DNA from: Asticcacaulis sp.
Lineage (GTDB): Bacteria > Pseudomonadota > Alphaproteobacteria > Caulobacterales > Caulobacteraceae
NCBI RefSeq assembly: GCF_020217185.1
Contig: NZ_JAIWNX010000287.1
Span: forward strand, 1 to 10,000
Reading direction: 5' to 3'
DNA: 10,000 nt
The stretch's first letter is position 1; each line of letters opens with the position of its first letter. This document shows, piece after piece, positions 6,034 through 10,000 of this stretch. Under the pieces are notes generated by a model. That model saw only the letters and a program-made list of their open reading frames with translations. It had not been told where the DNA came from and did no database searches. Position numbers and translations under genes: made by a program.

Positions 6034-6161
6034 AGCGCCTCCCCTGATTTCAGGGGAGGGTGGCGCGTAGCGCCGGGAGGGGTTAAAGCTGCGAAATTAA
6101 CCCCACCGTCTTTTCTCGCTTCGCTCCAAAATCCGCCTCCCCTGAAATCAGGGGAGGCGCT
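6034..6161. mobile_element. Miniature inverted-repeat element (MITE-like or palindromic unit), no coding capacity
   Basis: The first 26 bases (6034-6059, starting AGCGCCTCCCC) are exactly the reverse complement of the last 26 (6136-6161, ending GGGGAGGCGCT). Each terminal unit is itself a palindrome, with 10-base arms CCTCCCCTGA/TCAGGGGAGG in the left copy and 11-base arms in the right. Between them are GGCGC-GTA-GCGCC (6062-6074) and GGGGTTAA/TTAACCCC (6079-6086, 6097-6104). CCTCCCCTGA-type units beside GCGCC and AGGGGTT are a layout I recognise from dispersed alphaproteobacterial repeats. It looks non-autonomous. No obvious target duplication is visible at its ends. Confidence 0.65.
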
Positions 6162-6212
6162 GTCACGAGATGCTGTTTGCGCCTCAGATCGTTCCGCTAC
6201 AAGCCCCAAAAG

Positions 6213-6249
6213 AAAAAACCCCTTCCGGGCGAAACGGAAGGGGTTTTTT
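6213..6249 (-). terminator. Intrinsic terminator of the RpiB-like isomerase gene (bidirectional form)
   Basis: AAAAAACCCCTTCCG (6213-6227) pairs with CGGAAGGGGTTTTTT (6235-6249) around a 7-base loop. Read on the minus strand the stem ends in T6 followed by CTTTT, 22 bases after the isomerase stop. It is a near copy of the kduD terminator, including flanking bases. Confidence 0.82.
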
Positions 6250-6270
6250 GTATGCCGTCGAGGCTGGGTG

Positions 6271-6909
6271 TTAGCCCACAATGCCCTTGATATAGGCCTT
6301 GATCTCTTCGTCCTGCGCGTTGGCGAAGAAGTATTCCGAGAACTTCTCACCGGCGACGGCGGCCTTCAAAAGGTCCTGATCGACGGTCTTCAGAACCGTC
6401 AGCATGTCCTTGCACGAGGCGGCCTTGAGGTCCTTCAGGATGCCGCGGTTCTTGGCCATGATCTGCGCGCGTTCCTTCGGATAGCCGAGGCCGCGTTCAC
6501 CGTCGAACAGCTTGCGATAGACGTCCTGCAGGTTCAGTTCGGCGGCCCAGCCAAAGCCCTTGGCATAGGGCATGGAGATGGCATTGCCGTCATTGATCTG
6601 ACCGAACAGGAAGGCGTCGGTCGGGTCGATGACCAGACCGCAGAACACGCCCGGCATCGCATTACAGGCCAGCATGGCGCCCATGCCGGTGCCGCAGCCG
6701 GTGACGACGAAATCGGCCGCCTTCGAGTTCAGCAGGATACCGGCCAGCAGGCCGTTCATCACGTAGGTCAGCGAGGCCGAATCATCAGCGCTGTACATAC
6801 CGTAGTTGAAAACCGTGTGGCCCAGCGGCTCAGCGACCGTCTTCAGGGCGTCGAAAATGATGCCGTTCTTGGCGGCCTGGCTGTTTTCGTTGATCAGAGC
6901 GATTTTCAT
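6271..6909 (-). CDS. RpiB/LacA/LacB-fold sugar isomerase, probable DhuI-type 4-deoxy-5-hexosulose-uronate ketol-isomerase
   Basis: A 212-residue protein with the RpiB/LacAB fold signatures: the N-terminal strand MKIALINENSQAAKN and the active-site loop DFVVTGCGTGMGAMLACN (67-83, with C72), followed by GLVIDPTDAFLFGQINDGNAISMPYAKGFGWAAELN (91-126). It is longer than ordinary ribose-5-phosphate isomerase B (about 150), with an extra C-terminal helical part. That longer form resembles the streptococcal DhuI isomerase, which interconverts 4-deoxy-L-threo-5-hexosulose uronate and 3-deoxy-D-glycero-2,5-hexodiulosonate, the same reaction as KduI but with an unrelated fold. Neighbouring kduD and kduI support a uronate role. 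The ATG at 6909 has GGAAGA 6 bases upstream. It is divergent from the sugar transporter and convergent with kduD. The fold call is firm; the substrate is inferred. Confidence 0.85.
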   Translation of the reverse strand: MKIALINENSQAAKNGIIFDALKTVAEPLGHTVFNYGMYSADDSASLTYVMNGLLAGILLNSKAADFVVTGCGTGMGAMLACNAMPGVFCGLVIDPTDAFLFGQINDGNAISMPYAKGFGWAAELNLQDVYRKLFDGERGLGYPKERAQIMAKNRGILKDLKAASCKDMLTVLKTVDQDLLKAAVAGEKFSEYFFANAQDEEIKAYIKGIVG

Positions 6910-6954
6910 AAAAGTCTTCCTGCGTGTTTTTGCGTGAATGTGCGCGTGGATGCT

Positions 6955-6983
6955 TCAATAGCGGGCTAAGCGAGGGACAGCAA
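6955..6983 (-). promoter_or_regulatory. Weak candidate promoter for the RpiB-like isomerase gene
   Basis: On the minus strand TTGCTG (6978-6983) is followed after 15 bases by GCTATTGA (6955-6962). This resembles the Caulobacter housekeeping pattern of a TTGAC-type -35 and a GCTANAWC -10. The gap is slightly longer than usual and the boxes are imperfect, so this is tentative. The start would lie about 40 bases ahead of the isomerase ATG. Confidence 0.25.
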
Positions 6984-7094
6984 GCCGCGAAGCGGCGCAA
7001 GGGTCCGAAAACCGTTTGCACGTCGCTGTGCGCTACCTATCCTGAGACAGCCCCTTATCATAGCCGGAATTTTTGCCTGTGTGCATAATCACCG

Positions 7095-7123
7095 TTGAAA
7101 ATGACACCGGTTTCCCCTACACA
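7095..7123 (+). promoter_or_regulatory. Predicted promoter of the sugar ABC transporter operon with an operator-like motif in its spacer
   Basis: TTGAAA (7095-7100; five of six matches to the -35 consensus), a 17-base spacer and TACACA (7118-7123; weak -10) lie about 40 bases ahead of the ATPase start. The spacer contains GACACCGGTTTC (7103-7114), an imperfect palindrome centred on CCGG with one mismatched pair out of six, the style of LacI-family operators. A repressor bound there would cover both boxes. The regulator itself is not in the window. Confidence 0.4.
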
Positions 7124-7163
7124 TGAAGCCAATCAAGAATAATCAGATCAAAAGTGGGGAAAC

Positions 7164-8295
<1,132 letters not shown>

Positions 8296-8303
<8 letters not shown>

Positions 8304-9195
8304 CAACAAGTGGATCGGCAGCCTTTATATTACCCCGTTCGTGATCGGCTTTCTGCTGTTCACGGCCTTTCCGTTCGTCGCCTCCTTTGTGCTCAGCCTC
8401 ACCGATGCGCGGCTTCAGGATCAGTTGGGGGCGGCCAATTTCGTCGGCCTGTCCAACTATACGGAGATGGCGGCGGACTCGACCTTCCGGCAGTCGCTGG
8501 GCGTCACCTTTGCCTACGTCTTTATCACCGTGCCGCTGAAACTGGCCTTTGCCCTGTTCATCGCCGTGGTTCTGAATTTCAAGCTGAAAGGCATCGGCCT
8601 TTTCCGCACGGCCTTCTATCTGCCCTCGATTCTGGGCGGCAGCGTCGCCATCGCGGTGGTCTGGCGCTTCGTCTTTGCCGGTGACGGCCTGCTCAATCAG
8701 GCGCTGGCCGGTATCGGTATCGGCGGTGTCAACTGGCTGGGGGAGCCCACCACCGCCATGTTCTCTATCGTGCTTTTGCGCCTGTGGCAGTTCGGCTCGG
8801 CCATGGTGGTGTTTCTGGCCGGTCTGAAGGCCATCCCCGAAGACCTCTATGAGGCCGCCGATCTCGATGGGGCGTCGCGCCTCAAACAGTTCTTCATGAT
8901 CACCCTGCCGCTCTTGACGCCGGTGCTGTTTTTCAACTTCATCATGCAGATCGTGCAGGCGTTTCAGGAGTTCAACGGCCCCTACATCATCACCGCCGGC
9001 GGACCGCTCAAATCGAGCTATCTGCTGCCGCTGATGATCTACGAAGAGGCATTCAAATACTTCAATCTGGGCTATTCCTCGGCCCTGTCCTGGGTGCTGT
9101 TTATCATCATCGCCGTCTTCACTGCGGTGGCCTTCTGGTCGCAGAAACACTGGGTGTTTTATGCGCAGGACCGCGACGATAAGGGAGGACACTGA
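8296..9195 (+). CDS. Sugar ABC transporter permease, MalF/TogM type
   Basis: A 299-residue inner-membrane protein with about six hydrophobic segments, near residues 9-36, 68-94, 105-128, 153-178, 204-226 and 262-282. The cytoplasmic EAA loop that docks on the ATPase is EDLYEAADLDGASRLKQFFM with ITLP after it (182-205). The FNGPYIITAGGP segment (226-237) is typical of CUT1 MalF-like permeases. The ATG at 8296 lies inside the last codons of the ATPase gene, an 8-base overlap that implies translational coupling. A longer in-frame start at 8230 falls within the ATPase gene and adds 22 polar residues, so it is not favoured. Its partner permease begins 1 base after the stop. It resembles the oligogalacturonide TogM permeases only at family level. 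Confidence 0.92.
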
Positions 9196-9196
9196 T

Positions 9197-10000
9197 ATGG
9201 CGTCTTCGCTCAACCCGGCTGATCACGGCTGGCGCAAACATCTGCCGGTGATCAATGCCTTCGTGCGTTATGGCCTGCTGATTCTCGTGGGCTTTCTGAT
9301 GATCTATCCGCTGTTGTGGATGATCGGCGGAGCGTTCAAAAACAACGCTGAAATCTTTTCTTCCGTGGGCTTCATTCCCAAAAATCCGACCACGGACGGT
9401 TTCATCAACGGCTGGAAGACCTCGACCGAATACACGTTCGCGACCTACCTTCTTAACACTATGAAGATCGTGGTGCCGAAGGTGATTGTCACGGTCATTT
9501 CGTCGGTCATCGTCGCCTATGGCTTTGCACGCTTTGCCATCCCCGGCCGCAAGTGGCTGTTTGCGCTGCTGATGGCCACGGTGCTGCTGCCGAAGTCGGT
9601 CCTGCTGATCCCGCAATATCTGATGTTCCGCGAATTCGGCTGGCTCGATACCTACCTGCCGCTATATGCGCCGCAGGCCTTTGCGACCGAAGGCTTCTTC
9701 GTCTTCATGATCATCCAGTTCATGCGCTCCCTGCCGCTCGATATGGAAGAGGCGGCGGTGATGGACGGCTGCAATTCGTTTCAGGTCCTGACCCTGATCG
9801 TCTGTCCGGTCATCCTGCCGGCCATTATTTCGGTCGCGCTGTTTCAGTTCATGTGGTCGATGAACGACTTCCTTCAGCCGCTGATCTACCTGTCGTCGGT
9901 GGAAAAGTATCCCGTGGCGCTGGCGCTCAAAATGTCGATCGACGTGACCGAAGCCACCTCGTGGAACGAGATTCTGGCCATGTCCACGATCGCGCTGGCA
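9197..10000 (+). CDS. Sugar ABC transporter permease, MalG/TogN type (C-terminus outside window)
   Basis: The frame is open to the right edge, giving 268 residues of a permease usually about 280-300 long, so only the last part is missing. Hydrophobic segments lie near residues 24-45, 88-112, 120-142, 157-177 and 198-222. The EAA loop EEAAVMDGCNSFQVLTLIVC followed by PVILP is at 184-208. The N-terminal pattern YPLLWMIGGAFKNNAEIF and the later NDFLQPLIYL are typical of the MalG half of CUT1 importers. AAGGGAGG (9181-9188) is a strong ribosome site 8 bases before the ATG. It forms the heterodimeric channel with the preceding permease. A solute-binding protein gene is not seen upstream and may follow outside the window. 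Confidence 0.92.
   Translation, partial: MASSLNPADHGWRKHLPVINAFVRYGLLILVGFLMIYPLLWMIGGAFKNNAEIFSSVGFIPKNPTTDGFINGWKTSTEYTFATYLLNTMKIVVPKVIVTVISSVIVAYGFARFAIPGRKWLFALLMATVLLPKSVLLIPQYLMFREFGWLDTYLPLYAPQAFATEGFFVFMIIQFMRSLPLDMEEAAVMDGCNSFQVLTLIVCPVILPAIISVALFQFMWSMNDFLQPLIYLSSVEKYPVALALKMSIDVTEATSWNEILAMSTIALA

Larger units (their letters stand above)
5916..6270. other. Convergent intergenic region of 355 bases holding two terminators and a miniature element
   Basis: This spacer between kduD and the convergent isomerase gene has no credible coding frame. From left to right it holds the kduD terminator (about 5936-5970), a short unique stretch, a 128-base element with terminal inverted repeats (6034-6161), another short stretch, and the isomerase terminator (about 6213-6249). 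The two terminator units are near copies of each other in direct orientation. Confidence 0.6.

Noticed and set aside
6034..6161. CRISPR-like array suggested by repeated CCTCCCCTGA palindromes
   Set aside because: Only two copies exist, in inverted orientation, with no regular spacers or cas genes.
5986..6969. Plus-strand open frame of 327 codons over the miniature element and the RpiB-like gene
   Set aside because: It runs through the repeat and a terminator and then antisense to the isomerase gene; its composition is shadow-like.
6984..6996. GCCGC-GAA-GCGGC hairpin upstream of the RpiB-like gene as a regulatory element
   Set aside because: A five-base GC stem is expected by chance in DNA of this composition and no other support is visible.

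Overview
The window looks like a chromosomal carbohydrate-catabolism locus from an alphaproteobacterium, most likely Caulobacteraceae (Asticcacaulis or Caulobacter-like). This rests on moderately high GC codon usage, on protein style, and on intergenic repeats that resemble families I associate with Caulobacterales. The genus is an inference from sequence character, not a database result.

Left part (1-3860): the non-phosphorylative L-rhamnose pathway in two divergent transcription units. On the minus strand, L-rhamnonate dehydratase is followed by a fumarylacetoacetate-hydrolase-family 2,4-diketo-3-deoxy-L-rhamnonate hydrolase and an NAD-type short-chain dehydrogenase cut by the window edge. 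On the plus strand, an IclR-type protein reduced to its DNA-binding domain precedes L-rhamnose 1-dehydrogenase. The divergent region between them holds three short perfect palindromes and a plausible sigma70-type promoter. The route implied is L-rhamnose to rhamnonolactone/rhamnonate, 2-keto-3-deoxyrhamnonate, the 2,4-diketo acid, then pyruvate plus lactate. No lactonase gene is visible.

Middle part (3861-6909): processing of unsaturated uronates from pectin. kduI and kduD lie on the plus strand, and an RpiB/LacA/LacB-fold isomerase resembling streptococcal DhuI lies convergently on the minus strand. KduI and DhuI are unrelated folds assigned to the same ketol-isomerisation, so the locus may carry two non-homologous enzymes for one step. 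Spacers here are rich in inverted repeats: a 104-bp element that begins on the kduI stop codon, a series of hairpins before kduD, and a 128-bp miniature element with 26-bp terminal inverted repeats sitting between two near-identical terminators.

Right part (6910-10000): a CUT1-family ABC sugar transporter operon, divergent from the isomerase gene, with an ATPase, a MalF-type permease and a MalG-type permease that runs off the window. A LacI-style CCGG-centred motif sits inside the predicted promoter spacer. No solute-binding protein is seen within the window.

Taken together, rhamnose oxidation, 4-deoxy-5-hexosulose-uronate conversion and a CUT1 importer are what a cell needs to use rhamnogalacturonan I, whose backbone alternates rhamnose and galacturonate. 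No polysaccharide lyase, unsaturated glycuronyl hydrolase, rhamnosidase or outer-membrane receptor is within the window.
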